This document shows positions 47,352-56,449 of a stretch of 64,000 nucleotides of DNA, piece by piece (the stretch's first letter is position 1; every line of letters begins with the position of its first letter). The DNA is from a virus. The notes below the pieces were generated by a model. That model ran no database searches. It had not been told where the DNA came from and saw only the letters and a list, made by a program, of their open reading frames with translations. The stretch lies in the IMG/VR virus record IMGVR_UViG_3300046690_000339, positions 1-64,000 of that record. One strand, 5' to 3'. The position numbers and the translations under genes are program-made.

Positions 47352-47804
47352 TCAGGAATTAAAAGCGCTCACGCTTGGATCTTTTTCCTCTGTTGCGTAG
47401 GTGATAACAAAATTAATATCTGCCCCGGCACGGGGGTAATGTTCGTCGAGAAAGAGCCATTTAGTCCCGATCTTAACCGTATCGGCAGCGAATCCTCCGC
47501 GCTTGGTGTCCACGAGCAGGGCCTTATGCACGTCTCCGATAATTGCACCAAGCGTTTTACGAGATCTTTCTGCTCCTTCGTCAACGACCACCCGGACGGC
47601 GACGCGAAGTTTTTCGAGATAGGCATCATCGTTGGGGCCATGCGTCATGTTTTCAGTGACTTCCTCGTCTGGAATCACACCGACCGCAGGCCGAGAGACC
47701 TTGTAAAGCTCGAAGGTTCCCTGCGCTATCGTCACTATCGATTCGACTTGAGACAACGTCTCTTCGATATCGTCCAGAATGAGATCCTGAATTGTGTCGG
47801 CCAT
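47352..47804 (-). CDS. Tail terminator/completion protein
   Basis: 150 residues with ILDDIEETLSQVESI, FELYKVSRPAVGVIPDEEVT and LRVAVRVVVDEGAERSRKTL, fitting the U-type tail terminator group, which closes the tube at the head end. Position between the gpZ-like and tube genes supports it. Confidence 0.65.
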   Translation of the reverse strand: MADTIQDLILDDIEETLSQVESIVTIAQGTFELYKVSRPAVGVIPDEEVTENMTHGPNDDAYLEKLRVAVRVVVDEGAERSRKTLGAIIGDVHKALLVDTKRGGFAADTVKIGTKWLFLDEHYPRAGADINFVITYATEEKDPSVSAFNS

Positions 47805-47807
47805 TAT

Positions 47808-48368
47808 TCATCCGGTCACAAAGCGAAACGCGCGCGCGACTTCCAGCGGTACTTTCTCGCGCAGGTATTCTATGATCTTGCCCTTGATTTTTTTCCGTGA
47901 GAAAACCAGCGCAACAGACGGGCCGAATAATTCTTGGATCGGCAGGCGCGACTTGCTGCTGCGCTTGAAAACTCCGATGTGGCCGCTTCTCACTCGCGCA
48001 ATGAACGATCCTGGAATTAGCTTCGACTGCGTTCCGTATCTGACGCCGCCCTCGGGCCTGCGCTTGGTCACGCTTTTAGGTTTCGGCTTCATCTCGTAAA
48101 TCGGAATGCGGTCTTTCTTCGATGAAAACGCTGTCAAGCGCGCCTGCGGTTTCGCGCCTGTCGCCTTGGTGAGCGTGATGTTTCGCCGAATCGTCTTTTG
48201 CGAGCTGGCCCCGATATCGGCCTGGACCTCGCGCACGGCCAATGTAAATGCGCCCGCAGCGGGTTTGTTGATGCCAGCGGCGGCCAAGCTTGGATAGCGT
48301 TTGACCTTCTGGTCGAGCTTGCGCGCCAGGCCGGCGGCGTCGGTGGTGACTCGTAAGGTGTTGGCCAT
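47808..48368 (-). CDS. gpZ-like minor tail protein
   Basis: 186 residues from ATG overlapping the upstream stop (TAATG). RVTTDAAGLARKLDQKVKRY, ALAAAGINK-type text, ADIGASSQKTIRRNITLTKA and GSFIARVRSGHIGVFKRSSK match the lambda gpZ group (basic, GxxGvfxR). It joins head and tail. A longer N-terminus in the same frame is less likely because it overlaps a clear gene. Confidence 0.8.
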   Translation of the reverse strand: MANTLRVTTDAAGLARKLDQKVKRYPSLAAAGINKPAAGAFTLAVREVQADIGASSQKTIRRNITLTKATGAKPQARLTAFSSKKDRIPIYEMKPKPKSVTKRRPEGGVRYGTQSKLIPGSFIARVRSGHIGVFKRSSKSRLPIQELFGPSVALVFSRKKIKGKIIEYLREKVPLEVARAFRFVTG

Positions 48369-49117
48369 TAGGCCGCCTCTTTCGCGTGATAGTTCTCGAC
48401 GACCCAGGGAGATTCGTATGTCGTTTTCTTCTCGATGATGGCCCACGGTTTGACGCCGCCGTAAAAAAACACGATGCGCGCCTGCTCCGGTAAGCGCCGT
48501 TTATGCTCGGCCCGAATGCTCGGCCAGCCATAGACGCCGTCGTCCTGACTCCAGCCCTTCTCGTCGGGGCCCAGCACATGACGGATCCACGCCTGGTCGG
48601 TGCCCATGTAGGAGCTCGCCGCGCGTACGCTCGGGTTGCCGTAAAACTCTTTCCATACCTGCTTTCTCGCGCCGGCGGACATCATCCACATCGAGCCCTG
48701 GTAGCAGTTGACCAGGTCGAACGGGATCGCCTGAACATGACGGCGATAAATCAGGAAATCTTCCGGCCGGTCGAAAAGGCTGTCGAGGTTTTGCAAAACG
48801 ACACAGTCGAGATCGATGCTGACAAAGCGTGGACCGAAAAACTCCGCAGCCTCCTCGCTGAAGGCTTTGAGCCGGACGTAACAATGAGCCCTGCCGCGAC
48901 CCCATCTCTCGTTTCTCACCGTGCGCCAGTCGTCCCACAGCGGGATGGGAGTGATTAAAGGATCATAGGTGGCGTCGGGCTGATCGGTGGCCAGGACAAA
49001 ACGGTGCGGCAAAGTCAGGTTCCGATGAATCATGCGCGCCCAGGTGTTAACATGATCCGCCGTGTACGTGACTTTGCCGTTGTCCTGCTTCCAGAGCCAG
49101 CCGACTATGGTCAACAT
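48368..49117 (-). CDS. Glycosyltransferase-like protein
   Basis: 249 residues. FVSIDLDCVVLQNLDSLFDR carries the DxD motif of GT-A enzymes, MGTDQAWIRHVLG is the acceptor loop, and MIHRNLTLPHRFVLATDQPD is the start. It is a homologue of 58849..59556, which has SLDIDCVIL and GSDQGWM at the same points. ATG at 49117 is preferred to an upstream TTG. It is set between capsid and tail genes, an unusual place; it may glycosylate virion proteins. Confidence 0.75.
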   Translation of the reverse strand: MLTIVGWLWKQDNGKVTYTADHVNTWARMIHRNLTLPHRFVLATDQPDATYDPLITPIPLWDDWRTVRNERWGRGRAHCYVRLKAFSEEAAEFFGPRFVSIDLDCVVLQNLDSLFDRPEDFLIYRRHVQAIPFDLVNCYQGSMWMMSAGARKQVWKEFYGNPSVRAASSYMGTDQAWIRHVLGPDEKGWSQDDGVYGWPSIRAEHKRRLPEQARIVFFYGGVKPWAIIEKKTTYESPWVVENYHAKEAA

Positions 49118-49131
49118 GAATCTCGCCAATC

Positions 49132-50160
49132 TTACGAAGCGTTATCCAGTCCGACCTTGATGACTGCGTTCGGCCGCTTGTTGATCGGCAGAGGATTGCT
49201 CTGAGCCTCGAACTGGACACCCTTGTCGAAATCCATCAACTTCTGTTTGCTGTAGTAGGGCAGCCCGATCGTGTTGACGGTCTCGACGTAGTTGGCCGGC
49301 GCAAAATAGGTCTTCCACATCTCGGGAACACCAATCGGGAAAACGAAGGCTTCGTCGGCTTCGATATAATTCGTGCCGTTGACGTTGCCGCGGTACTCTT
49401 CCCATACGATGTTGCCGATGCGAACCGCGCCGTAGCGCAAGTCATCTTCGCGGAAGAAACGAGCGTCTTGCCAGTTGAGGTAATATTGCGCGACTTTCGC
49501 GTGACCGAGCAGGGCATCGATGAACTCTGATCCCGCAAATCCATGAATCGCCTGATAGGTGAAAGCGCCGAGAGCCGACTCGATCTTGCGGATGATCTGA
49601 CGACACTGTCCGACCACGTCCGTTCCAGCAGTGCTGAGCTCCATGTCATGAGTTTGCTGCGTGACATTGAGCTGGGTGAAAAGATCGTAGAGCGTGGTAA
49701 CGTTGCCGGACTTGTCGATCTGCAAAATCAGCCCCTTCAGCGCGCCGATCTTCATCCACTCGATCGTCACATCGAGCTTGTCTTTCATGCGCTGGAGTTC
49801 GCGGTTGACCTTGGCGTCGATCGCGTCGCGCTCCGTCTCCGAGCCAAAGGCGCGGATGCCCTGGACTTCGTCGGCCATGACGGCGCCTTGTTGGGGCAAA
49901 TGCGGGACGGCCAAGTTCCGCAGCACCCGCTTGTCATCGACAACGACTGATGCGGGCGCATTGCGCGCAACGGTCGGAACGAGCGATAACGAGCCGCTGA
50001 CCTCTTCGATATCAACACTCAAGGTGTCGATGCCCTGCTCCTCGAAAAGACCCATCTCGGAGAGGCGCATGGGTTTGTGCGGGAGTTTGTTGATGGTGTC
50101 GGTGAGCGACGTCAGGCTGTAGCCATCCGCCTTAAATACATCGAGCATATTACCGGGCAT
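49132..50160 (-). CDS. Major capsid protein (lambda gpE family)
   Basis: 342 residues: LTDTINKLPHKPMRLSEMGL, VDIEEVSGSLSLVPTVARNA, KRVLRNLAVPHLPQQGAVMA, and FAPANYVETVNTIGLPYYSK near the end. This is the full-length gpE-type text, with the arm and HK97-fold domains. SD GGAG lies near. It follows the decoration protein as in lambda. Confidence 0.9.
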   Translation of the reverse strand: MPGNMLDVFKADGYSLTSLTDTINKLPHKPMRLSEMGLFEEQGIDTLSVDIEEVSGSLSLVPTVARNAPASVVVDDKRVLRNLAVPHLPQQGAVMADEVQGIRAFGSETERDAIDAKVNRELQRMKDKLDVTIEWMKIGALKGLILQIDKSGNVTTLYDLFTQLNVTQQTHDMELSTAGTDVVGQCRQIIRKIESALGAFTYQAIHGFAGSEFIDALLGHAKVAQYYLNWQDARFFREDDLRYGAVRIGNIVWEEYRGNVNGTNYIEADEAFVFPIGVPEMWKTYFAPANYVETVNTIGLPYYSKQKLMDFDKGVQFEAQSNPLPINKRPNAVIKVGLDNAS

Positions 50161-50207
50161 GGGTTTTTCTCCTTTGTTCGTTCAGCGCTTGGAGCCGCTG
50201 GTTTTTG

Positions 50208-50573
50208 TTAGTCGCGGACAATAATTCCGAGCGCCAAGAGATCCGCCCGTCCGGCAGTAATCGCTGTGCCGTCGCTGCTGCCCCAATCGAGCATTGCGGC
50301 CTTGACGACGCAGTCGCGGACAATCACCGCAGCCTTCTTATCGCCGCCGCTGGCGTCGCAGTCGTCAAAGAGAATTCCGGCAGCCGCTTGCGTGCCGTCG
50401 CTGGCGCCGTTGTCGTAAACCGCATATTTCCCGCCAGAAGTGATTTTGCCGAGTACCTTGCAGGCCGTGAGGTTCTGCCCGCTGACGACGGTCACTTCCT
50501 CGCGCGAGCGATCGTAATTCGCCTCGCTCAGAATAAATTCGCCGCTATGTTTGCCTTCAGTTTTCGCCGCCAT
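50208..50573 (-). CDS. Head decoration protein (gpD-like)
   Basis: 121 residues: FILSEANYDRSREEVTVVSG, LGKITSGGKYAVYDNGASDG, AAGILFDDCDASGGDKKAAV, IVRDCVVK. This is the standard gpD-type trimer protein that stabilises the expanded head. Placed between protease and capsid. Confidence 0.85.
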   Translation of the reverse strand: MAAKTEGKHSGEFILSEANYDRSREEVTVVSGQNLTACKVLGKITSGGKYAVYDNGASDGTQAAAGILFDDCDASGGDKKAAVIVRDCVVKAAMLDWGSSDGTAITAGRADLLALGIIVRD

Positions 50574-50600
50574 GTTTTGTCCTCCTGAGTTTTGGAACGT

Positions 50601-51704
50601 TTATTTTTGCTGTTTTCGGCGCAGCGCGTAGATCTCTGCCGCGGTTGATGTCGGCTTCGTTTTCTCCGTGCGCCGCTCGGCTTCAGGCGCAAGCTTGTTA
50701 TCGATCTCCGGCCCCTGGCGCGCGATCAGAACGTCGAAAAGATCGTCGGCGACTTCTTTCACCGACATGCCGGCTTTGATGTAGTTATTCGCCCGGTCCG
50801 GAAGTCTGGCGGCAAGGCAGCGCGCGCGAATCTTGGTGGCGTCGGCGAGCTTCGATTTGACCTCGTCCGCGCTCAGCCCACGGTCGAGGAACGACGCGGC
50901 GGCTTCCGGCACGCCGGCATCTGTGCATGCAGCGAGAATATCGCGGGCGCGTTTCTCGCCCGCCTTCTGAGCGTTCTCTACATTTTTGGCGCTTTGATGG
51001 GCAGCTTCTGCTTCTTCGGCGGCAATCTCCTCGGCGGTTTTCGCCGGTGCCGCTGGCTCTGGCTCGGTGACTGGTGCCGGTTTCGGGTCGGGTTCCGGTG
51101 TTTCGGCAAAAGGCTTGAGAGCAGTGGGAAGGTTTTTGAAAGTCGCAAGGTTCGCATTTGCCGCCATCTTCACCGAGTCGGTGACTTCATCGGCCAGGCC
51201 CGCATCGAGCGCTTCCTGAGCGCTGAACCAAGTGTCCTCGTTCATCCATTTTTTGACTTCTTTTTCGCTTTTGCCGGTTTTGACCATGTAGGTCGATTGC
51301 AGGGCACCGGCGATCTTCTGCAGCTCGTCGGCCACGCTGATCATGTCTTCGGCGTCGCCGATGACGATGGCGAGCGGGTCGTGAATAAACATAAACGTGT
51401 TGGCCGGCATGATGACTTTGTCGCCGGCCATGGCGATGATCGAAGCGATTGAAGCGGCGATGCCATAGACCTCGACCGTGACGTTGGCGGGGTGGCGCTT
51501 GAGCGCGTTGTAAATGGCGATGCCGTCGAAGACCTCGCCGCCGTTTGAATTGATCCGCACGCGGATGTTTTGAATATTGTCGCCAAGTGCTTTCAGATCG
51601 CCGATAAAATCCCTGGCGCTGATGCCCCAATAACCGATGATGTCGAAGATATCGATGAGCGCTTCGTTCTCGTTCTGAGCTCTGATGGAATACCAAGTTT
51701 TCAT
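50601..51704 (-). CDS. Prohead protease (ClpP-like, S14) with scaffold-like tail
   Basis: 367 residues. Residues 1-190 are a ClpP-like serine protease: RINSNGGEVFDGIAIYNALK, VYGIAASIASIIAMAG with the catalytic Ser, FMFIHDP with the His. A Pro/Glu/Ala-rich linker (EPDPKPAPVTEPEPAAPAKT) leads to a helical C-terminus (ILAACTDAGVPEAAASFLDR), which in this family acts as scaffold. It trims the head shell during maturation. Confidence 0.85.
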   Translation of the reverse strand: MKTWYSIRAQNENEALIDIFDIIGYWGISARDFIGDLKALGDNIQNIRVRINSNGGEVFDGIAIYNALKRHPANVTVEVYGIAASIASIIAMAGDKVIMPANTFMFIHDPLAIVIGDAEDMISVADELQKIAGALQSTYMVKTGKSEKEVKKWMNEDTWFSAQEALDAGLADEVTDSVKMAANANLATFKNLPTALKPFAETPEPDPKPAPVTEPEPAAPAKTAEEIAAEEAEAAHQSAKNVENAQKAGEKRARDILAACTDAGVPEAAASFLDRGLSADEVKSKLADATKIRARCLAARLPDRANNYIKAGMSVKEVADDLFDVLIARQGPEIDNKLAPEAERRTEKTKPTSTAAEIYALRRKQQK

Positions 51705-51723
51705 TTTTCACCTCGTAGAAACG

Positions 51724-51765
51724 AAAAAAGCCGCCCGACTCCCCGAAGGAAGTGGGCGGCTTTTT
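51724..51765. terminator. Bidirectional terminator
   Basis: AAAAAAGCCGCCC...GGGCGGCTTTTT: a 7-bp GC stem with A- and T-runs on opposite sides, so it works on both strands. It lies between the protease and the small gene at 51814 and would divide the portal transcript from the capsid transcript. Confidence 0.85.
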
Positions 51766-51813
51766 AGCGCCAAGCCGGCGGCGCGGTTATGAAATCAGTT
51801 GATCGTTCTTAAA

Positions 51814-52005
51814 TTAATCGCTCTCAGTCGTCAAGTCTGTTTTTCCGTGCCCCTCATAGAGCACTTTCACCGGTTCGCCGTTTTTCGCACCCAGGATGAC
51901 CTCGAAGTGGATCTTGGTGAGCGTGCGGTCGATCTCCAGCACCTTATCGCGGCGCGCAAGCTCGCGAATTATGACCTCGCTGATCCTTGTCGCTCGCGGT
52001 AGCAT
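51814..52005 (-). CDS. Small conserved protein
   Basis: 63 residues from ATG at 52005, AGGGA 7 bases upstream: LPRATRISEVIIRELARRDK, LEIDRTLTKIHFEVILG, VKVLYEGHGKTD. A helix with a three-strand sheet is likely. It is the last gene before the terminator. Function unknown. Confidence 0.5.
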   Translation of the reverse strand: MLPRATRISEVIIRELARRDKVLEIDRTLTKIHFEVILGAKNGEPVKVLYEGHGKTDLTTESD

Positions 52006-52187
52006 CAGCACTTCCCTGCTTCTTTGACCGTTTCCAAATCGACTACAGTGTCCATGATCTCGGCCATGCGCGGCAAGCCAACCTTTAACAATTCAAAAAA
52101 GATGTGAGCGCGATTGTAAAACTCAACGCCGTCAAAGCCGTAATTAGCCAGTGGAAGTGGATCGGGAATTAAGATGACTTGATCCAC
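52005..52187 (-). CDS. Small hypothetical protein
   Basis: 60 residues from GTG: LIPDPLPLANYGFDGVEFYN, RAHIFFELLKVG, MDTVVDLETVKEAG. It lies between portal and protease genes. No family recognised; GTG is the only close start. Confidence 0.45.
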   Translation of the reverse strand: MDQVILIPDPLPLANYGFDGVEFYNRAHIFFELLKVGLPRMAEIMDTVVDLETVKEAGKC

Positions 52188-52188
52188 G

Positions 52189-52422
52189 CTATCGCCCTAT
52201 TGTGTTTCCTTGTTTGTCTCTAACGTGCCAGCCTCTAGACACTTTTTCGATTTTCATTCCGCACAGAGTGGTATCTGGCGCTATATGATGGCTAAACTTA
52301 AAGCCAATTCCTCTGATGCACTCATCGAGATCGGCTTCGCTGGCCACTAATGTTAGGTCCGGCTTCTCCGCGTAAAGTTTCATAAACTCGTGACTCGCCC
52401 AAAGAAGATCGCCCAATTTCAT
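52189..52422 (-). CDS. Small hypothetical protein
   Basis: 77 residues from ATG at 52422, which overlaps the portal stop (TAGGATG): GDLLWASHEFMKLYAEKPDL, TLVASEADLDECIRGIGFKF, then MKIEKVSRGWHVRDKQGN. A compact alpha/beta unit. The frame upstream of the ATG reads across portal DNA and is not used. Confidence 0.5.
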   Translation of the reverse strand: MKLGDLLWASHEFMKLYAEKPDLTLVASEADLDECIRGIGFKFSHHIAPDTTLCGMKIEKVSRGWHVRDKQGNTIGR

Positions 52423-52423
52423 C

Positions 52424-54001
52424 CTAGTAGCCCGCCCCAGCCTGACTAGGGTCGGCATTTGGATCAGCATTCGGGTCGGCATTTGGATCCGCCTGCGGCG
52501 GCTTGCTTGCCGATGATCCAAAGTCTGAAACCAGGCCCAACTCGCGGTCGCGCTTCAAATCTTCCTGACGCTCCAAATCGATTTCTCTCACATCCTCGCC
52601 GTCTTCGCTCTTGATCCTCTTTCGGCTGGTGAGTCCGGCCTTGAGCGCCTGCACGTCGGCTTCCACGTCCTGCAGCGCATGGAGATATGGCCAGCCTTCC
52701 GGATGGCACGCGACTTTCTGATAATCCTGCGGCGCAACGCCGACCGGTTCCGGAAGCGCTCCGGATAAAATCGCTATATCAATAAAGTCCTTCCAGATCG
52801 GAAGGCAGACTTGCGGGATCGTCAATTGCCAGCGGTCCTGCTCGACGGAGCGATGATACTCGGCCAAAACAACGCGCAGCGTGCGGTCGTTCAGCTTGGA
52901 AAAATCGCCGCTGATGAATTCATAGGGCACGTCCTGGCCGGCGCCGATGCCGAGGAGCTGCTGGCGAACGAAATCGGCATAGCCGCCGCCACTACTATCG
53001 CCCTCGAAGAGCTTCACATCCTCGCCCGGCAGTGTCGTGAAAAACTGTCCGGCCTGAATGTCGGTCACAGGGATGCCGTTGAAATCCTTGTTGATCGGTT
53101 CGCCCGTCAGTGGGTCGAAAAGATCGTCGACGTCGGGCGTGTAAGTGGGGCGCGTGATCGCACCGGTGAAAGCCGAGCGGTTTTTCTTCCTGACGAGCTC
53201 GGCGTCATCATACTCATCGAAGTCCTTCGCCTTGATGAGCGCCTGGACGATCGCCGGCACGCCGCGGATCTGACCGGGCCGCAGCGGCGCGTAGTGATGA
53301 ATCACCGACTCTGCAGGTATGGCTATAAGCTCCAGGTCGCGGAATTGCCCCAAAAAGAAATCGCCCGGGTGACTCCGATACATCCAATAGGCGCGGCGCT
53401 TGCCGATAGGGTCGAACTCGATGCCGGCGCGGACCGTCCGCCCGCCGGCAATGAACGAGTTTTGATCGTGCGGGCAAAGCTCCGGTTCGATCAGTTGGTA
53501 TTGCAGCGGGACCGGCAGACCGTCAGAGGAACGGCGCAGTCTGCGGCGAATGAAGATCTCCCCTGCCGCGCGGCGGGTGCGGACGATCTGGCTCAGCATG
53601 CCACTAAAATCGAACATCCCGTCGGCGTCGAAATATTGCGATTGGCGCTCCCATAACTTGTCGGCCATCTTGCGCCACTCTTCATCAGGTGCTGCGGATT
53701 TGAAAGTAATCCCACAGCCGATTTCATTGGCGACCCAGGAATTGACGCCCCTGGTGATCCAGGGATTGTTGCGGATCAAATCACGGCTGCGGTTTCTCAG
53801 CTGAGTCAGATCGCGGAGGATGGCCTGATTAGGACCGATCGCGCCGGGAAGCCAGCCAGCGAGGCGCCGGCCCATGGCACCGGCTTCGTATTGATTGCGG
53901 ACTGATAGGCGCGAGGATGTTTTGGCGGTGCCGGTTTTTTTGGGCTTTGGTTTGCCGCGCTTGGCTTTGTTGCGCGGACGCGGTTTGCCTCTGGCGTTCA
54001 T
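52424..54001 (-). CDS. Portal protein (lambda gpB family)
   Basis: 525 residues from ATG overlapping the gpW-like stop (ATGA). Text of lambda-type portals: RDLIRNNPWITRGVNSWVAN, EIGCGITFKSAAPDEEW, RTRRAAGEIFIRRRLRR, VIHHYAPLRPGQIRGVPAIV, and EDVKLFEGDSSGGGYADFVR. A very basic start (KRGKPKPKKTG) and a repetitive C-terminus (DPNADPNADPNADP) flank it. It forms the ring for DNA entry. Confidence 0.9.
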   Translation of the reverse strand: MNARGKPRPRNKAKRGKPKPKKTGTAKTSSRLSVRNQYEAGAMGRRLAGWLPGAIGPNQAILRDLTQLRNRSRDLIRNNPWITRGVNSWVANEIGCGITFKSAAPDEEWRKMADKLWERQSQYFDADGMFDFSGMLSQIVRTRRAAGEIFIRRRLRRSSDGLPVPLQYQLIEPELCPHDQNSFIAGGRTVRAGIEFDPIGKRRAYWMYRSHPGDFFLGQFRDLELIAIPAESVIHHYAPLRPGQIRGVPAIVQALIKAKDFDEYDDAELVRKKNRSAFTGAITRPTYTPDVDDLFDPLTGEPINKDFNGIPVTDIQAGQFFTTLPGEDVKLFEGDSSGGGYADFVRQQLLGIGAGQDVPYEFISGDFSKLNDRTLRVVLAEYHRSVEQDRWQLTIPQVCLPIWKDFIDIAILSGALPEPVGVAPQDYQKVACHPEGWPYLHALQDVEADVQALKAGLTSRKRIKSEDGEDVREIDLERQEDLKRDRELGLVSDFGSSASKPPQADPNADPNADPNADPSQAGAGY

Positions 54002-54258
54002 AATCCCTTGCAATACCTCGACCGAATAATCATCCGCCGGTGGCCGGTGACCTGCGCCAGTTCGTCTTGAAGCTCTTTTAAGCGCGCCTGGAGATCTTTA
54101 TAGGATGGACGCACGCCTTGCTCGCTGCGATCACCCTGGATACCCATGACTAAAGCGTTGCGGAGTCCGACGCTACCTTCCTTCGTCGACTCCATTTCTT
54201 TCAGCGCGCAACGAATGCGCTCGATATCAGCGTTGATTTCTGCGGCAGTGCGAGCCAT
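53998..54258 (-). CDS. gpW-like head-tail joining protein
   Basis: 86 residues, helical: RTAAEINADIERIRCALKEM, then YKDLQARLKELQDELAQVTG and a basic end RRMIIRSRYCKGL. Size and position before the portal match gpW, though the middle is longer. In lambda this protein closes the filled head. Confidence 0.6.
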   Translation of the reverse strand: MARTAAEINADIERIRCALKEMESTKEGSVGLRNALVMGIQGDRSEQGVRPSYKDLQARLKELQDELAQVTGHRRMIIRSRYCKGL

Positions 54259-54334
54259 TTCTGCGATACGCTAAATTAAATTGCGCAGTCGCGCAACTGC
54301 AAAGCACAACTAATTGGGGTTTGATGGGTCGGCG

Positions 54335-55012
54335 CTAGAGAGAGGCTCTGGTTGGTCGTTTCGCCAGCAACAGCCTCAATAGATACCCGCCGGCGCTGCC
54401 GATATCGACCGCGTGAATCCCGCGACTCGCCAGCCGGTTCGCAAGACAGGTCGCCGTCGGTCCACAGCACAACAGCGCCACCTCGGGCTTGGACCTGACG
54501 ATTTCGTCCTCGAGCCGGTCAATCTCGGCGTAGGCCTCGCGGCTCGGACATGGAATCTTTTTCATTCTTTTGGCCGAGAGCCTGACAGCCTTCACGATTT
54601 TGTTTTCCGGTTCCGAAAGCACGGCTACGCGCTTGTCTTTCCAGATCGACTCGACTTTCGCGGCAAACTTGCCGACGTTGATCCATGGAGCGGAGTCCGG
54701 CCTGGTGATAAATGCGCTGTGATAGCACACATCGTTGGGCCGCAGAATCTTAGCGAATCTTTCGGCGTGACGCATCCAGTTGTCATACTTCGGCCCCGCC
54801 GGAGACATCGTCGGGATACCGACCAGGCAATTCACGTCGGGATCTTGCAAAACCTTTAACAGTTCTGAGCCGAGCTCCGCGCAGCCCGGCTCGCGCATAT
54901 AGCCGCCGCCGTCCATCAGCTTCAGCTCGCCGTCACCGAAGCGGGCGAGCGACTTGCCGCTCAACACGGCGTTGATGGTTTTGAATTCGCCTATGACTTG
55001 GGGATAGGTCAT
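54335..55012 (-). CDS. GT-D-type glycosyltransferase
   Basis: 225 residues: SLARFGDGELKLMDGGGYMR is the mark of the GT-D fold; ELLKVLQDPDVNCLVGIPTM, NDVCYHSAFITRP and EVALLCCGPTATCLANRLAS, with DIGSAGGYL, complete the pattern. Such enzymes add glucose or galactose to glycans on host or virion glycoproteins. It is the last gene of the sugar module before the head genes. Confidence 0.75.
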   Translation of the reverse strand: MTYPQVIGEFKTINAVLSGKSLARFGDGELKLMDGGGYMREPGCAELGSELLKVLQDPDVNCLVGIPTMSPAGPKYDNWMRHAERFAKILRPNDVCYHSAFITRPDSAPWINVGKFAAKVESIWKDKRVAVLSEPENKIVKAVRLSAKRMKKIPCPSREAYAEIDRLEDEIVRSKPEVALLCCGPTATCLANRLASRGIHAVDIGSAGGYLLRLLLAKRPTRASL

Positions 55013-55044
55013 AGATTAAACAGATGACACCAACATCGTGCTCA

Positions 55045-55848
55045 TCATAATTCCCTCGTCCAAGGAAACCGCAACGGGTTTTTCGGCTTCGGATTGCCTT
55101 TTTCCATCACCGCCAGGCGCCGCTTTTTATATTCCATCTTGTCGCGCGGCAGTGACCAATCGCTGGCGTCTTTGATCACGTCGCGGGTATAGACCTCCAA
55201 GCGGATCGGCGCCGGCAGTAGCAGCGGCGCACCATGCAGCGCCTCCAGCCGATGCAGGAAAGCGTTGCCGCCGCCGATGGCGCCGGAAAAATCTTCGTTG
55301 TAGCCACCGACCTTATTCAAATAAACGTCGCGGCGTACCAGATAAGAATCGACGTGCGGGTGAATCTCGCCATATTCCTGCTCGTCGGAGATCTTGTCTT
55401 TCTTGCGCGTCTCGTCGGCGCGGCCGACGCGCCAGCGCGGAAAGCGATACCAGTGCTTAGGATCCGGCGTGAAGTTCAGCAACTCGGCTGCTACGTCGGC
55501 GGGTAAAATATGATCGACATCTACAGGTAAAATCCATTCGGTTGTCGCGACGTGAGCGCCGAGATTTCTCGCGCCGCCGCGGTTCCAGGGAATATCCTTC
55601 TCGATGCGGTATAGGTTGAGCGGTGCTTCGCGGAGAAACGGAATCGGGTATCGGTTTGGTTCGGCAAGATGACGCCGTCCGAATGCGCGCTCGGTGATAA
55701 TCGGTAATGCTGCCTCGGGGCTGCCATCGTCGACGCAGATCACCTTGATGCCCTCGGGATAGTGGTTCCACTCTTCGACCTGGCGCTCTAACATAGAAAT
55801 ATTGCGGTAGAACGGCACTATCAACGTCACTTCATTTAGCGCATTCAA
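55045..55848 (-). CDS. Family 2 glycosyltransferase
   Basis: 267 residues. VTLIVPFYRNISMLERQVEE and KVICVDDGSPEA are the GT2 start; NRGGARNLGAHVATTEWILP with VDVDHIL holds the DxD-like site; YLVRRDVYLNKVGGYNEDFS follows. TTG at 55848 with GAGAGG upstream is the likely start; GTG at 55830 is possible. Sugar and acceptor unknown. Confidence 0.8.
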   Translation of the reverse strand: MNALNEVTLIVPFYRNISMLERQVEEWNHYPEGIKVICVDDGSPEAALPIITERAFGRRHLAEPNRYPIPFLREAPLNLYRIEKDIPWNRGGARNLGAHVATTEWILPVDVDHILPADVAAELLNFTPDPKHWYRFPRWRVGRADETRKKDKISDEQEYGEIHPHVDSYLVRRDVYLNKVGGYNEDFSGAIGGGNAFLHRLEALHGAPLLLPAPIRLEVYTRDVIKDASDWSLPRDKMEYKKRRLAVMEKGNPKPKNPLRFPWTREL

Positions 55849-56449
55849 AGACGATATCCTCTCCGACTCGTTCGACCGGGCGATAATCCAATGGTGCAAG
55901 AAGGGACTCCAAATCTCCATATTTATAACCTAAACGGTGCGCTTTTTTGTTCTCTTCTAGCACGAGCAGCGGCCTGTATTTACCAAGAGTCGCCTGCGCT
56001 CCCTTGAGCGCCGGAATTTCGTAACCCTCAAGATCCAGAAAGATCGCGTCGCAATACTCGAGCGCGAGATCGTCAATCCGGAGCATTGGTATCGGCCCGG
56101 CTGTCTCATCGATCTGGTGACCGCCGCTGTTCTTGCCCCGTATGAGCGCGGCCCCACGGTGATTTGTGCCGAGTGCGGCGCGCATCGCATAGACATTCGG
56201 CAGCGCTGCATTTATCGCAAGACAGGCGAAGTTCTCCCAATCGGGCTCGAAAGTGTAAACGTGTTCAAAATCCTCGGCCAATTTCTTCGGGTAAATGCCG
56301 ATATGGCCGCCCGCCTGGATCGCAACGCGCCGCTTGCGCACGCGATTAACGTGTCGATCGAGTTCGAGCGATCGATGAAGATACACCGACGGACCGGAAA
56401 GCGTAGGCGGACACCACCAACCATCTACTTGTTGCGTTCCCTCGATCAA
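55832..56449 (-). CDS. FkbM-type methyltransferase
   Basis: 205 residues from TTG with GGAG eight bases before. VAIQAGGHIGIYPKKLAEDF is a modified SAM loop (normally VGANxG), VYTFEPDWENFACLAINAAL the second strand, DAIFLDLEGYEIPALKGAQA the acid motif of FkbM, and LLVLEEN the end. It methylates an O-linked sugar or similar group. The replaced Asp-Val-Gly by Gln-Ala-Gly is noted. Confidence 0.75.
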   Translation of the reverse strand: MIEGTQQVDGWWCPPTLSGPSVYLHRSLELDRHVNRVRKRRVAIQAGGHIGIYPKKLAEDFEHVYTFEPDWENFACLAINAALPNVYAMRAALGTNHRGAALIRGKNSGGHQIDETAGPIPMLRIDDLALEYCDAIFLDLEGYEIPALKGAQATLGKYRPLLVLEENKKAHRLGYKYGDLESLLAPLDYRPVERVGEDIVFECAK

